Source: Ornithinibacillus salinisoli (GTDB taxonomy: Bacteria; Bacillota; Bacilli; Bacillales; Amphibacillaceae). Taken from it: a DNA stretch of 64,000 nucleotides. Positions 1 to 9,135 of this stretch are shown here, piece after piece (within the stretch, counting starts at the first letter, position 1; every line of letters begins with the position of its first letter). The notes beneath the pieces were generated by a model, which did not search any database, had not been told where the DNA came from, and saw only the letters and a list, made by a program, of their open reading frames with translations. The translations under genes and the position numbers were made by a program. The DNA lies in the NCBI RefSeq assembly GCF_042682545.1, contig NZ_JBHUHQ010000009.1; one strand, written 5' to 3'.

Positions 1-1010
1 AGTGCCTCTAACTCTTCAACTAGTGTTTGTGCTTCTTCTGCCGGAATCGGAGCAAATCCTGTTTCACCTGCAAAGTCGTTAGCACTATTCATAACATAAA
101 TTGCATAGTCTAAAACTTGTGGCTTTTCTTTCGCGTGATTCACATTTAGATAAGTGAATACTGGGCGAGTGAAGCCAGCGTAATCTCCATCTTCTGCAAT
201 GGTATCAAGAGATGGTTCTACCGGTCCTTCTCCAAAATCAACGTGTACTGCATTTAATGCGTCTTGATTATTCACATAGTATCCAAACCCGAAGAATCCA
301 ATTCCATTTACATCTTCAGATACTAGTGTTACTAATGTTGAATATTCTTGTTGAAGGTTTACATCACTTACTAAATCTTGTTCTTCTAAAATACTTTCAT
401 AGAAAAATTCATACGTTCCATGGTTTTCATTTGGACCATACGTGTTTATTTTTTCATCTGGCCAATCTGGGTTTATATCAGACCATTTTGTAACGCCACC
501 ATCAGCCAAGAAAATGCTTTTGATCTCTTCTGGTGTCATTTCAGTAGCCCAATCGTTATCAGGGTGAGTAACAAAAGTTAGTCCATCTAAAGCAACTTTT
601 AATTCTTTTACTTCAATTCCAAGTTCATCTGCTTTAGCTTGTTCTTCATCTTTAATGAAACGTGAAGCATCGTTAAAATCTGTTCCGTCTTCTACTAAGA
701 ATTTCTCAAATCCAGCACTTGTACCAGCGCGGCTAACTTCAACAGAGACTGTAGGTTGTTCGTTCACCATATATTCTTCAGCCAATCGAGACATTAATGG
801 ATAAACTGTTCCAGATCCGTCAATGACAACACTACCTTCTAGCTCGTCTGACGAATTGTTTTCTTCTTCATTTGTATCATTATTTTCTGATGATGTGTCC
901 TCTGTCTCATCACCATCTCCATTGCTTTCTTCTGAGTCTGTTCCACATGCTACAAGCACAACAGCAAGTGCAGCTACGAAAAGGAACATAAGATACTTTT
1001 TGAATTTCAT
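1..1010 (-). CDS. pstS: Phosphate ABC transporter substrate-binding protein PstS (3' end outside window)
   Basis: Extracytoplasmic lipoprotein that captures phosphate for the PstCAB importer. The start at 1010 has a GGGAGGA ribosome site (1021-1027). The N-terminus is a signal peptide ending in a lipobox (LVAC, Cys about 22), then an acidic Ser/Asp/Glu linker. The phosphate-binding signature VVIDGSGTVYPL and the later SRAGTSAGF, SRFIKDEE and KWSDINPDWP segments are typical PstS motifs. The C-terminal part and the expected pstCAB genes lie beyond base 1. A candidate PhoP box lies upstream. Confidence 0.93.
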   Translation of the reverse strand, partial: MKFKKYLMFLFVAALAVVLVACGTDSEESNGDGDETEDTSSENNDTNEEENNSSDELEGSVVIDGSGTVYPLMSRLAEEYMVNEQPTVSVEVSRAGTSAGFEKFLVEDGTDFNDASRFIKDEEQAKADELGIEVKELKVALDGLTFVTHPDNDWATEMTPEEIKSIFLADGGVTKWSDINPDWPDEKINTYGPNENHGTYEFFYESILEEQDLVSDVNLQQEYSTLVTLVSEDVNGIGFFGFGYYVNNQDALNAVHVDFGEGPVEPSLDTIAEDGDYAGFTRPVFTYLNVNHAKEKPQVLDYAIYVMNSANDFAGETGFAPIPAEEAQTLVEELEA

Positions 1011-1118
1011 TAAAATTGTCCTCCCTATATTTGCGATTTATATTTTTTGGGAAAGGAGGTATGACCCCTCTCTCAATTGCTAGTATAGTACTCTAGTATT
1101 AAATGAATATATAGCCAA

Positions 1119-1135
1119 TGTAAATATTATGTAAA
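1119..1135 (-). promoter_or_regulatory. Candidate PhoP box upstream of pstS
   Basis: On the minus strand two TTTACA hexamers (complement of 1130-1135 and 1119-1124) are repeated with an 11-base period. Direct TT(A/T/C)ACA-like repeats at 11-base spacing are the known PhoP box form in Bacillus. The site lies about 110 bases upstream of the pstS start. Only two repeats are clear. Confidence 0.5.
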
Positions 1136-1268
1136 TTTAAGATTTGAAGTTTTATATAGTGCTTAGGAACTAAAATAGTAATTTTTTTATGAAAGATTTG
1201 AAATTTAATAGACATTTTCTATGAACATGGTAAAATTTTAATAAGTAAAATGCTGAGGGTGAACGTAG

Positions 1269-1871
1269 ATGAAACTTTGGATGAGAAAAATAGCTGTCGT
1301 TCTTATAGCCATTCTTACATTGGGGATTTATACACCTACGTATTTAATTACTGACGAGGAAAATGAAGTTGTATCACCAAAGGTAAATGAAGATGGAGGA
1401 ATAACAGATTCGAAAGGTTCTGTAGAAAATGCAGGCGATCTTGATATTCATCTCACTACCGATACGGAATACGATTCCCTTCGTAATATGACTGAACAGG
1501 CAAAGGATCAAACGATTGCTAAGATGGGGCCGAGAATAATTGAAAAAGTAGAAGATGAATTCATGGCGACTATTTTACCGAACATAGAAGAAGCACTACA
1601 AACCATCTTAACGAATGTTGGGGATGAAAATTTATCATACGTATCCATTACAGAGCAGCCAACAGAGGGTTATGGAGAAAAGATATTTAATGTTTATGAT
1701 AATCAATTAAAAAAGGATATTGCTAGATTTCACGTAAGACGTGACGTTCGACCGCAGGAAGGGTATTGGTTTAATTTTCATTATCATGTAAGTGAAGATG
1801 GTTACGAAAAACATCACACAATTGGAGAAATATATTGGGATAAAAATACACCGCCGAAATGGATGGCATAA
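1269..1871 (+). CDS. ypjP: YpjP family protein
   Basis: A 200-residue protein that matches the B. subtilis YpjP family in length and layout: a short hydrophobic N-terminus (residues 5-28, signal or anchor), a variable acidic spacer, then a conserved domain with FHVRRD, GYWFNFHYHV and the C-terminal GEIYWDKNTPPKW motif. Its biochemical function is not established. It is preceded by a GAGGGTG ribosome site and followed by a strong terminator, so it is probably monocistronic. It is divergent from pstS. Confidence 0.85.
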   Translation: MKLWMRKIAVVLIAILTLGIYTPTYLITDEENEVVSPKVNEDGGITDSKGSVENAGDLDIHLTTDTEYDSLRNMTEQAKDQTIAKMGPRIIEKVEDEFMATILPNIEEALQTILTNVGDENLSYVSITEQPTEGYGEKIFNVYDNQLKKDIARFHVRRDVRPQEGYWFNFHYHVSEDGYEKHHTIGEIYWDKNTPPKWMA

Positions 1872-1876
1872 AAAAG

Positions 1877-1917
1877 GAAAACACTGGGATGAAGGGTCCG
1901 CGGTGTTTTCTTTTTTT
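1877..1917 (+). terminator. Rho-independent terminator after ypjP
   Basis: GAAAACAC (1877-1884) pairs with GTGTTTTC (1903-1910), followed by a run of seven T. Confidence 0.85.
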
Positions 1918-2147
1918 CTCTAATAGTTTTGTTCTATTGATTGGATTTGCTTTACTTTGATTGCTTTCATTTTAGGTGAAATGGGAGAAAGTATTACATA
2001 TTGAGATTATTTTAATAAGGCTCTATTCTCGGTCAACATAAAGAGGTCAGGAAGGAGAAATCGATGATTATGTAATAACGTCCACCATGTCCGTGCTGTC
2101 ACCTTCAGTTCAGAACGAAACCTGTCCACTCTTTTGTTTCGTCAATT
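1918..2147. other. Non-coding spacer before repeat copy A
   Basis: No open frame with a ribosome site is seen on either strand. The stretch separates the ypjP terminator from a dispersed repeat and holds no element that I recognise. Confidence 0.4.
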
Positions 2148-2652
2148 ATATAAACTGCGAAGTAAATAGTATGAAATCGTGGTTAAACTTGAGATTAAAT
2201 GTACTGCACCAAACCTCGCTCCAGAAATACACTTCGCTTTCCGCGGGCGGCTGGTGAGCCTCCTCGTGCTACGCACTGTGGGGTCTCACCGATGCCTTTC
2301 CTCCCGCAGGACAAGGAACGCTACGTCAGCGACACATCGCACGCAGANGTGGATTACAACTTCATTACATGTATTGTATAGAAGAGCCTCACTGAATGTT
2401 GATAGCATGGGTTACTACCATACCACTCCATAACCAGATTACTACCATCAGCGTAGGCAGAATACGTAGACTCCTGCGGGAACAGCACGTGTCCGAAGAC
2501 CCCGCAAGAAGTGGTTTTCTTCTGAGGAGGCTGAGGCCGTGCCCGCGGAAAGCGAAGTATTCTGCCGGAGCGGTTGTATAGCAATCCCTTCGAAAGTGTG
2601 AAAGAAAGTAAATCCAAGCGAAAGTTACTTCGCATTTTACATCAACTACGAA
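2148..2652. repeat. Dispersed palindromic repeat, copy A (about 505 bp)
   Basis: The unit begins at ATATAAACTGCG and ends at CGCATTTTACATCAACTA. It carries two GC-rich arms of about 110 bases in opposite orientation (about 2215-2330 and 2455-2580), each with the TTTCCGCGGG / CCCGCGGAAA core and a CTCCTGCGGGA-type motif. Related units lie at 34920-35404 and 59451-59816. The GC-rich arm resembles a family common in intergenic DNA of Bacillaceae (from memory). The short open frames inside it are mirror artefacts of the palindrome. The ambiguous base at 2348 is inside this copy. Confidence 0.8.
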
Positions 2653-2735
2653 CAATATTCATCTCCTGGAAAAGCACCACATTAAGAGAACAGCCTTTAA
2701 TAACCGCCAAGTTCGCTTTCCATCTTGCTATGTAA

Positions 2736-2761
2736 GTTAACCTCCACAAAGGGAGGTTAAC
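2736..2761 (-). terminator. Hairpin after the sspH pair
   Basis: GTTAACCTCC (2736-2745) and GGAGGTTAAC (2752-2761) form a perfect 10-bp stem just after the last sspH stop. The T-run is weak, so termination strength is uncertain. Confidence 0.55.
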
Positions 2762-2763
2762 AA

Positions 2764-2943
2764 TTATCTTTCAAAAAGGCTTGATAATTGTGCATCAAAT
2801 TCTTGTTCAGGTTCTTCGAGGTGAAAAACTCTAGCAGTTTCATTGTGGTTGTTTACATGTTGGATATAAACTTGTTTACCATTGTGTACCACGTTTTTCA
2901 TTTCTGGAGATTGAGAAATCTCCTCAGCACGTTGTTTATGCAT
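2764..2943 (-). CDS. H-type small acid-soluble spore protein (second copy)
   Basis: A 59-residue protein starting MHKQRAEEISQSPEM. It shares the xxQRAxEIxxSPxM...V.Y.G..VYIQxV plan of the SspH family and ends in FER. SASPs are made in the forespore and stored in the spore core. The start at 2943 has a GGAGGGG ribosome site. It lies 15 bases downstream of the first SspH gene, so the two form a tandem paralogue operon. Confidence 0.9.
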   Translation of the reverse strand: MHKQRAEEISQSPEMKNVVHNGKQVYIQHVNNHNETARVFHLEEPEQEFDAQLSSLFER

Positions 2944-2958
2944 CTAAATCCCCTCCAA

Positions 2959-3147
2959 TTAATGTGGACCATTTTCGAATAAACCGTTTAAATCGACCTC
3001 TTGTTCGTTATGCATTTCATCAAGGGGGAAAACCTTAGCCTTTTCACCATTTAACGGTACTTCTTGTAAATACACAGGTACTCCATGATAGGAGACGTTT
3101 ATCATTGTTGGAGAACTTATAATTTCTTGTGCACGCTGTTTATCCAT
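2959..3147 (-). CDS. sspH: H-type small acid-soluble spore protein
   Basis: A 62-residue protein, MDKQRAQEIISSPTM at the start, then VSYHGVPVYLQEV and a hydrophilic C-terminus, as in SspH. An AAAGGAGATGGGAAA leader gives a clear ribosome site. It is the first gene of a two-gene sspH operon. Forespore (SigG) expression is expected for the family, but I did not identify a confident SigG promoter. Confidence 0.92.
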   Translation of the reverse strand: MDKQRAQEIISSPTMINVSYHGVPVYLQEVPLNGEKAKVFPLDEMHNEQEVDLNGLFENGPH

Positions 3148-3238
3148 TTTCCCATCTCCTTTGTAACAACGTCTTGTTATTATTTTTTACTTGAAAGACG
3201 CTACTATCCAGGGGAATTTTTGGTTATTAGGTGTTTAG

Positions 3239-3268
3239 AAAAAAAGCCATGACGTATGTTGTCATGGC
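3239..3268 (-). terminator. Terminator of the small basic protein gene
   Basis: GCCATGAC (3246-3253) pairs with GTCATGGC (3261-3268). Read on the minus strand the stem is followed by seven T, so it ends the gene at 3283-3402. Confidence 0.8.
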
Positions 3269-3282
3269 CATTTTTATGCTTG

Positions 3283-3402
3283 TTAGTGACGCTTACTAGG
3301 GAGTCTGTTTGCCTTATTACCGTTCGCTTGCCTCTTCCTTGTTTGTTCGTTTTTCCTTTTTCTTTCGTTAAATTTTTCAACAAATTGAGTAGTATCTTCC
3401 AT
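3283..3402 (-). CDS. Small basic protein of unknown function (39 aa)
   Basis: The frame encodes MEDTTQFVEKFNERKRKNEQ and a Lys/Arg/Asn-rich tail ending LPSKRH. The AGGAGGAGG ribosome site sits six bases before the ATG, and a strong terminator follows the stop, so this is probably a real gene. It is very rich in Lys, Arg, Asn and Gln and has no membrane segment. I do not recognise the family. The neighbouring sspH genes make a sporulation role possible, but that is inference only. Confidence 0.65.
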   Translation of the reverse strand: MEDTTQFVEKFNERKRKNEQTRKRQANGNKANRLPSKRH

Positions 3403-3569
3403 GAGATCCCTCCTCCTGAATAAAGGCGTTAGTAATAATTTTACCTCTAAGCATTTGAATCATACATCTTGGACTCGGGTAATTTAAATACATGGCTAAC
3501 AAAATTTACATCATGATGCAAACCGTTTCCAACTTTAAACAGATCAACAAGAATGATTTCTGTTGAAGA

Positions 3570-4907
3570 TTATATATTTCCTCCCCATTGACCAGTTCGT
3601 TTATAAAAACCAATAATAATGACTGCTGTAAGCAATAAAGCTAATGGCATAACCCATGAAAATCCGATAGAAAATAGTATCGGAGAAAATGTAATAATAA
3701 TAATTTCAAACGGGGCAACTCCGATATACGCTAATGCATAGTCACTAGTCGTTTTGCTTTTTAACTCAGGATCTACAATGCGAAGTAAAGCTATTCCCAT
3801 CGCAACTGTTCCGGTACTCCATCCCCATCCAAATAGGGATTTTTCTAACCAAAAATCTTGAAAGATGTTTGGTCCAATAATACGGAAAATGAGGTATGCC
3901 CAAATAATACCGAATATAAAGAGAATGGTTAGTGGCAAGGCGTAATCTAGAACAACGGTAATATTAATGGACGCAATCCCGAATGCAACTAAAAAGTCTG
4001 TTGCTGTACCTCCTATACGGTCGATAACACGTTGATCAATATACGAGTCAGCTTTTACGTTTCTGCTAATCATCTGAAAGAGTAGTCCAACAACAAAAGC
4101 AATACTAAATAAAGGGAAGGAAACTGCTGGAATAAGGTTGTTTAATACATCTGTTAGCCAATAAGCGACACCAACAACAAATGAAATAATTGCTAAGTGA
4201 AGTACAAATGGGTCAATCGAGCTCGGAGATACAGTTTCTTTCCCCATATTATGCCTTTTATCTTCAGATACTAGTCCCGTCTTCAGTTCCTCTGGCAGGT
4301 CTTTGAAGCTAGAAATAAAATGTGTATGGCCTTTTTCCGTACTCCGTTTTACAAGGAAAAGACCTCCTAATATGGCTACTAGTAGACCAATTGTAGCAGA
4401 TGTCATTCCCAAGTCCATGGCTTCTTCCCAGCCATATTGAAGGAAACCATCCCCAATTGCTGCAGCGGTCCCATGGCCACCTACAAATCCTGCACTCAAA
4501 ATTAGACCGAAGCCACTTGGCAAATCAGTAAATAGTGGAACAAGAACAATAAGTCCAAACAACCCAGCACCACCCCACATGAGCACCGTAATTAACATGG
4601 AAAAAGACCACATGTTTCTAACCTGATGAATAATCTCTTTTAGATTTACTTTAGCTGCTCCAATTGGGAACGCAGCAAAAATGACTGCGATTAACAACCC
4701 TGGGTACGTACTAAATTGTGTTGAGAAAGGTAGTATATGCAAACCACTTGGTCCGAGCAGTAGACCGATAAATCCAGCAATCATACTAGCTGGTAAAAAG
4801 AGTGACTGAATCCACGTGACCTTTGCCCGTAGAATAGTTCCGATTAACAATAAACCAGAAATAATACTAATATCTATCAAAAGATCCCATACGGAAAAAT
4901 CATTCAT
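3570..4907 (-). CDS. Sodium/glutamate symporter (GltS/ESS) family protein
   Basis: A 445-residue integral membrane protein with about 11-12 hydrophobic segments. GltS-family marks include the LPASMIAGFIGLLLGP segment near residue 35, the GFVGGHGTAAAIGDGF re-entrant-like Gly-rich segment near residue 150, and GWGWSTGTVAMGIALLRIVDPE near residue 370. A longer open frame runs upstream to 5048, but the start at 4907 has a GGGAGGAATTTTT ribosome site. The family imports glutamate with sodium; the substrate here is inferred. A paralogue is encoded at 6413-7780. Confidence 0.85.
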   Translation of the reverse strand: MNDFSVWDLLIDISIISGLLLIGTILRAKVTWIQSLFLPASMIAGFIGLLLGPSGLHILPFSTQFSTYPGLLIAVIFAAFPIGAAKVNLKEIIHQVRNMWSFSMLITVLMWGGAGLFGLIVLVPLFTDLPSGFGLILSAGFVGGHGTAAAIGDGFLQYGWEEAMDLGMTSATIGLLVAILGGLFLVKRSTEKGHTHFISSFKDLPEELKTGLVSEDKRHNMGKETVSPSSIDPFVLHLAIISFVVGVAYWLTDVLNNLIPAVSFPLFSIAFVVGLLFQMISRNVKADSYIDQRVIDRIGGTATDFLVAFGIASINITVVLDYALPLTILFIFGIIWAYLIFRIIGPNIFQDFWLEKSLFGWGWSTGTVAMGIALLRIVDPELKSKTTSDYALAYIGVAPFEIIIITFSPILFSIGFSWVMPLALLLTAVIIIGFYKRTGQWGGNI

Positions 4908-5168
4908 AAAAATTCCTCCCAATCTAAATAAAAAAGTGAATGTTTTTCTAAAACGATTAATATGTAGTTTGCTGCGTTTTTGTTTTAATAATTCAAGGTA
5001 TCTGACGGGTGGGGGAAAAGACAGACAGAGAAAAATAATTATATACAAAAAGTTAATGAAAAGGAAATGAATTGATTTAGGACATTGATTGCATACTTGT
5101 TAACATAGGAAAAGAATTAGCGGGGAAAATAGGAAAGAAAAGGTCCATTCTGAGGAAGGAGCTTGCTC

Positions 5169-6398
5169 GTGATTATTGCCATCATCATCTTATTATTCGT
5201 ATCACTTTTCTTCTCAGGTAGTGAAACTGCTCTAACGGCAATTAATAGAATGAGATTACAGACAAAGGCAAATAATGATGATATAAAGTCGGAAAAGCTA
5301 TTAGGAATAGTATCTAAGCCAGATGTTTTCATCACAACGATACTAATTGGTAATAATATTGCAAACATATTGCTACCAACCCTCGTCACAATGGTTGCAC
5401 TCGACTATGGTATTAATGTTGCTATTGCATCTGGAATATTGACGATTGTCATCATCATTTTTGCTGAAGTAATTCCAAAATCGATAGCAGCTGCATTTCC
5501 TGATCGAATTGCATATTTGATATACCCAATTATCCGGTTCTTTATTATCCTTTTCAAACCACTTACGATTTTACTAAACGGCATGACTGGACTTATCGTT
5601 CGGCTATTATCTAGAGGGGATGAGGATAATAATACGATATCCAAAGAAGAATTGAGAGCAATGGTTGATATCGCTGGTACGGAGGGGACATTTAAGAAAG
5701 AAGAGTCTCATCGTATTAAAGGGGTTTTGGATTTTTATAATTTGAATGTGAATGATGCATTAAAGACGCCACGTGTAGATGTGATTGCACTTCCACTCGA
5801 AGCATCGTATGAAGAGGTAAGAAGTATTGTCATCCGTCATCCATTTACGAGGTATCCCGTGTATGAAGATGGATTAGACAGTATTGTAGGGGTTTTTCAT
5901 TCCAAGTTTCTAATCATCTGGTCGATGGAACCGGAAAAACCACTGGAGGAATTTACCGATATGGATCCACTCATCGTCTATGAATTTCATTCAATCGAAT
6001 TAGTATTCCGTAAAATGATGCAGGAGAAAAAGCACATGGCAATCGTATTGGATGAGTATGGTGGAACGGAAGGTATCTTAACCCAAGAAGATATTATTGA
6101 AGCGATGATTGGACTAGAGATTGAGGATGAAACAGATCTTGCTGGGGAATCACTTATTGAAAAGCTCACAGAAACTGAAATTATTTGTAATGGGAAAATA
6201 ACGCTACATCGATTAAACTCACTTCTGCATTCGGATATTCCGGAAGAGGAGGATGTACTTGCTGCCTATTTGCTGAAGGAATTTAATTATTTTCCTGATG
6301 AAGGTGAAGTTCTTGAACGTGATGGTTTAATTTTTTCAATTTTAGGAGTGGAAGGTAGAACAATAAAACGAGTACGTATCATGAAAGAAATAGAATAG
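5169..6398 (+). CDS. CNNM/DUF21 and CBS-domain membrane protein (hemolysin/CorC family)
   Basis: About 409 residues. The N-terminal DUF21/CNNM domain (residues 1-140) has FSGSETALTAINRMR, GNNIANILLPTL and EVIPKSIA. A CBS pair follows (about 195-320, with DEYGGTEGILTQEDIIEAMIGLEIEDE), then a CorC_HlyC domain. Relatives are linked to magnesium efflux or divalent cation homeostasis. A TTG at 5163 is only one base from the AAGGAG site, whereas the GTG at 5169 is seven bases away, so I use the GTG. It is divergent from the gltS-like gene at 3570-4907. Confidence 0.87.
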   Translation: MIIAIIILLFVSLFFSGSETALTAINRMRLQTKANNDDIKSEKLLGIVSKPDVFITTILIGNNIANILLPTLVTMVALDYGINVAIASGILTIVIIIFAEVIPKSIAAAFPDRIAYLIYPIIRFFIILFKPLTILLNGMTGLIVRLLSRGDEDNNTISKEELRAMVDIAGTEGTFKKEESHRIKGVLDFYNLNVNDALKTPRVDVIALPLEASYEEVRSIVIRHPFTRYPVYEDGLDSIVGVFHSKFLIIWSMEPEKPLEEFTDMDPLIVYEFHSIELVFRKMMQEKKHMAIVLDEYGGTEGILTQEDIIEAMIGLEIEDETDLAGESLIEKLTETEIICNGKITLHRLNSLLHSDIPEEEDVLAAYLLKEFNYFPDEGEVLERDGLIFSILGVEGRTIKRVRIMKEIE

Positions 6399-6412
6399 GG
6401 GTTCAGAGCCCC

Positions 6413-7780
6413 CTATTGTCCCTTATTTTTCGTTCGATAAAGTAATAAACCAACCAAGATGACAAAATAGCAACATAACCCTAACAACGTATATACATAC
6501 ATAACTGGCTGGTTTTCAATATATCCTACAACAGGTACATTTAATAACAACAGAAGCGGAAAGCCGAACATCATTGCCGTTGCACCTCCCATTACGAGGT
6601 TATCTGTTGTATTCGTTTTAAACTCCGGATCAACAGATTTTACAAGTGCCATACCTGTTGAAATTGTCCCAGTTTGCATCCCAAAAAAACCTAAGATATT
6701 CGGTAATGGATCTTCTGGAAATATTCGAGGAGTGATCCAAATGATAAATAAAGCGGTAAGTAAGCCACCAATAGTAGTTAAGATTAGAACTGGAATGAGA
6801 TACTCCTGTAGTGCATATATCGAAATGGCAGCAATAGATGCCGCAATCATATAATCGAACGAGAATCCAGAAATTCGCTGTAGAAGAAAGTTGTTCGGTG
6901 AATGTTCCATCAGGATGTTATGATGTTGCAATTTGTTTAAAAGGAATCGAAATAGCATGGCATATAAGCTGCCAATTAAAAAATGAAATCCGATTAATAG
7001 TTGTGCAAGTGTTTCGCCAAACGTTCCTAGTGGTGTTAGTACATGTTCCAACCCAATAAGTGTTACGTAAGTAATGAGGTAAATAAGACCAATCAATGCG
7101 ATTTGATAGGTTAACTTATCAATTGCATCGCTTAGTGGAATTTCATCTGGCTCAGACTTTTCTATAACTTGGTTACGGTTCCTTTTTTCACTAGGGATTT
7201 CTTGTTGGAACTTTTTACTTCTCGTTAAAAAGTTCATTAGTATAATACCAATAACCGTTGCCCAAATAAATCCGATTCCAGCTATCGTTAACCCGAGGTT
7301 GCCACCACCCATTACCCCGAGTGCTTCCCATTGTGATCCTATTGAATAAGCTTGTCCAGGTCCTTGCCCAAATCCAAGTGGCAGTAATAGTCCAATCCCA
7401 GGGAAAAAATCCGGATAAAATAGAGAGACCATGCCTAAGAATAATCCAAATCCAATGATCCCTTGAATTAAGTAGGTAGAAACTATTAGCATCCCAGAAT
7501 TAAGTATTCCTGGGCTGTTTTTTACTTCGCGTTTTTTCAAAGACAAAGAAATAAACCCTACCGCCATCAAATGGTAAACAAGATCACCAAGACGCTCGAT
7601 ATTAAACTGAACCCAACCGAGTATTTCCGGTCCCATAATCAATCCGATAAATCCTGCAATCATAGAAGTAGGTATAATCATTTTGCGTAAAATAGGAATC
7701 CGGGTTTTTAACACAGTTGCTATAATAATGAAAAAAGATAATAAGATAAAATCAATAATAAACAACCAGGATTCATTCAT
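6413..7780 (-). CDS. Second GltS/ESS-family symporter
   Basis: A 455-residue polytopic membrane protein related to the gltS-like gene at 3570-4907. It has IPTSMIAGFIGLIMGPE near residue 36, the loop LGFGQGPGQAYSIGSQWE near residue 135, and GMQTGTISTGMALVKSVDPEF near residue 365. The substrate-side GGHGTAAA of the other copy is replaced by GQGPGQA, which suggests a different substrate. A GAAGGAG site precedes the ATG. The stop of the upstream acyltransferase gene is three bases away, so the two are co-transcribed. Confidence 0.83.
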   Translation of the reverse strand: MNESWLFIIDFILLSFFIIIATVLKTRIPILRKMIIPTSMIAGFIGLIMGPEILGWVQFNIERLGDLVYHLMAVGFISLSLKKREVKNSPGILNSGMLIVSTYLIQGIIGFGLFLGMVSLFYPDFFPGIGLLLPLGFGQGPGQAYSIGSQWEALGVMGGGNLGLTIAGIGFIWATVIGIILMNFLTRSKKFQQEIPSEKRNRNQVIEKSEPDEIPLSDAIDKLTYQIALIGLIYLITYVTLIGLEHVLTPLGTFGETLAQLLIGFHFLIGSLYAMLFRFLLNKLQHHNILMEHSPNNFLLQRISGFSFDYMIAASIAAISIYALQEYLIPVLILTTIGGLLTALFIIWITPRIFPEDPLPNILGFFGMQTGTISTGMALVKSVDPEFKTNTTDNLVMGGATAMMFGFPLLLLLNVPVVGYIENQPVMYVYTLLGLCCYFVILVGLLLYRTKNKGQ

Positions 7781-7783
7781 ATG

Positions 7784-9004
7784 CTATATCTCCTTCAGTT
7801 TTCTCGATTTTGTTGCCTGTAAAAATTGTATCGTTTTTAGCCATTTATAAGCAGATGTTCTTGGATGATAAAATACAATTCGGTATAATTTGTTTTTCAA
7901 GAAAAAATCTAACTTATGATGTAAATGGATATTGATACCTTCTATATCCTGAATGGGGAAATGATATTGCTTTCCATTATTATCTTGGTAACAAAGTAAG
8001 TCTGGTGAAGTAGTGTTCCATGAAATAGTTCCAGATGATTCAAGTTGAAAAGGTCGCTCATTATCAGAAACAAATAGCTTTACTGAATCTCTCAAGTTCT
8101 GATTCCAATCATTGCTCCAAGCTGGATCAAACAAGGTTTCTTCTAGAAGGTTTAATTGCCACATATTCCAATCATGAACGGTAGAAAAATATAACTTATT
8201 TTGTTCTGGTTCGAATGTTCCTAAGGGTGTGTATCGAACTGTATAGCCACATTGTTTGCATCGAAAAATATCATTCGTTGAAAAAAGGTTTCCTATCCTT
8301 TGGCAAGATGGGCAGGAGAAAAGGAGGCGTTCTAAATAGTTTGCTAGATTCTTGCCATTGTATTGGGCTTGCTCCTCTGACTGCCACCCGATTTCATCAT
8401 ATTTTAAGGCATTGGTTAGTTTGCTATGAATAGATTGTGGGGACTCGTTTTTAAAGTCTCCGACATCCCATGTTTTTACGAAGGAAATGGAGATTAGCCC
8501 TTTACGATGACTATTTGCCCAGCGTGGGTGACTTAGATATCCACCGCGAATCGTTGCAATTACAACGGGAAGGTCGAGTAATTTTACCAGTTTTGCAGTA
8601 GAATAAATAAGTGGCTCCGTACGGCCATCCCAATTGCGGTTGCCTTCTGGAAAGATACCTATAACACGATCGTGTTTTTTTGCCTTTAGTACACTTCGAA
8701 TGGTACGCGTATCATTTTTAAATTTCATTTTGGGTATTGCTCCAGTAAAGTCTAACACTCTTTTAAGTAAGGGATGGCGAAATAACGTTTCTCCAGTAAT
8801 GAAGCAGATTGGTTCCTTTACATAACAATTGAGAAAGAGCGGATCCCAATTGTTCACGTGATTTGCTAGAATGACATATGGTCCATTCATGTCTTCTGTA
8901 TCATTTCGTTTAATGATAATCCTTGATCGCGTATTTATGTATGCCCGAATAGGTGTTAGTAATAATGCTTGAGCTAGTTTTCCAGGCTTTTTCTCAATAC
9001 TCAA
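7784..9004 (-). CDS. PlsC-like acyltransferase with a zinc ribbon
   Basis: The N-terminal half is a lysophospholipid acyltransferase (PlsC) domain: NHVNNWD is the NHX4D catalytic motif, FPEGNRNWDG the third block, and PVVIATIRGGY the fourth. The C-terminal half adds a zinc ribbon with CPSC and CKQCG pairs about 20 residues apart and a further 120-residue domain that I do not recognise. ATG codons exist at 9055 and 9028, but only the TTG at 9004 has a good ribosome site (AGGGGGTG), so I choose it. Membrane lipid acylation is the family role; the added module is unusual. Confidence 0.8.
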   Translation of the reverse strand: MSIEKKPGKLAQALLLTPIRAYINTRSRIIIKRNDTEDMNGPYVILANHVNNWDPLFLNCYVKEPICFITGETLFRHPLLKRVLDFTGAIPKMKFKNDTRTIRSVLKAKKHDRVIGIFPEGNRNWDGRTEPLIYSTAKLVKLLDLPVVIATIRGGYLSHPRWANSHRKGLISISFVKTWDVGDFKNESPQSIHSKLTNALKYDEIGWQSEEQAQYNGKNLANYLERLLFSCPSCQRIGNLFSTNDIFRCKQCGYTVRYTPLGTFEPEQNKLYFSTVHDWNMWQLNLLEETLFDPAWSNDWNQNLRDSVKLFVSDNERPFQLESSGTISWNTTSPDLLCYQDNNGKQYHFPIQDIEGINIHLHHKLDFFLKNKLYRIVFYHPRTSAYKWLKTIQFLQATKSRKLKEI

Positions 9005-9080
9005 TAGAACACCCCCTAAAGATATCATACCAATTACCCACTTAAATTCTATCATAATATTCTAATTTTTATAGGAATAT

Positions 9081-9116
9081 ATAAAAAGAAAACTAGTAAC
9101 ATGATAACTAGTTTTC
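9081..9116 (-). terminator. Terminator after the coiled-coil gene
   Basis: GAAAACTAGT (9088-9097) pairs with ACTAGTTTTC (9107-9116), a perfect 10-bp stem. On the minus strand it runs into TTTTTAT. Confidence 0.8.
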
Positions 9117-9135
9117 CTGATCTGTATTAATTCAG

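Noticed and set aside
212..1083. Plus-strand open frames at 212-493 and 823-1083
   Set aside because: They lie opposite pstS, have no ribosome site, and their Leu/His- and Ser-rich compositions are typical of antisense frames.
2179..2655. Several overlapping frames on both strands
   Set aside because: They lie in repeat copy A and mirror each other because of its palindromic arms; one spans an ambiguous base.
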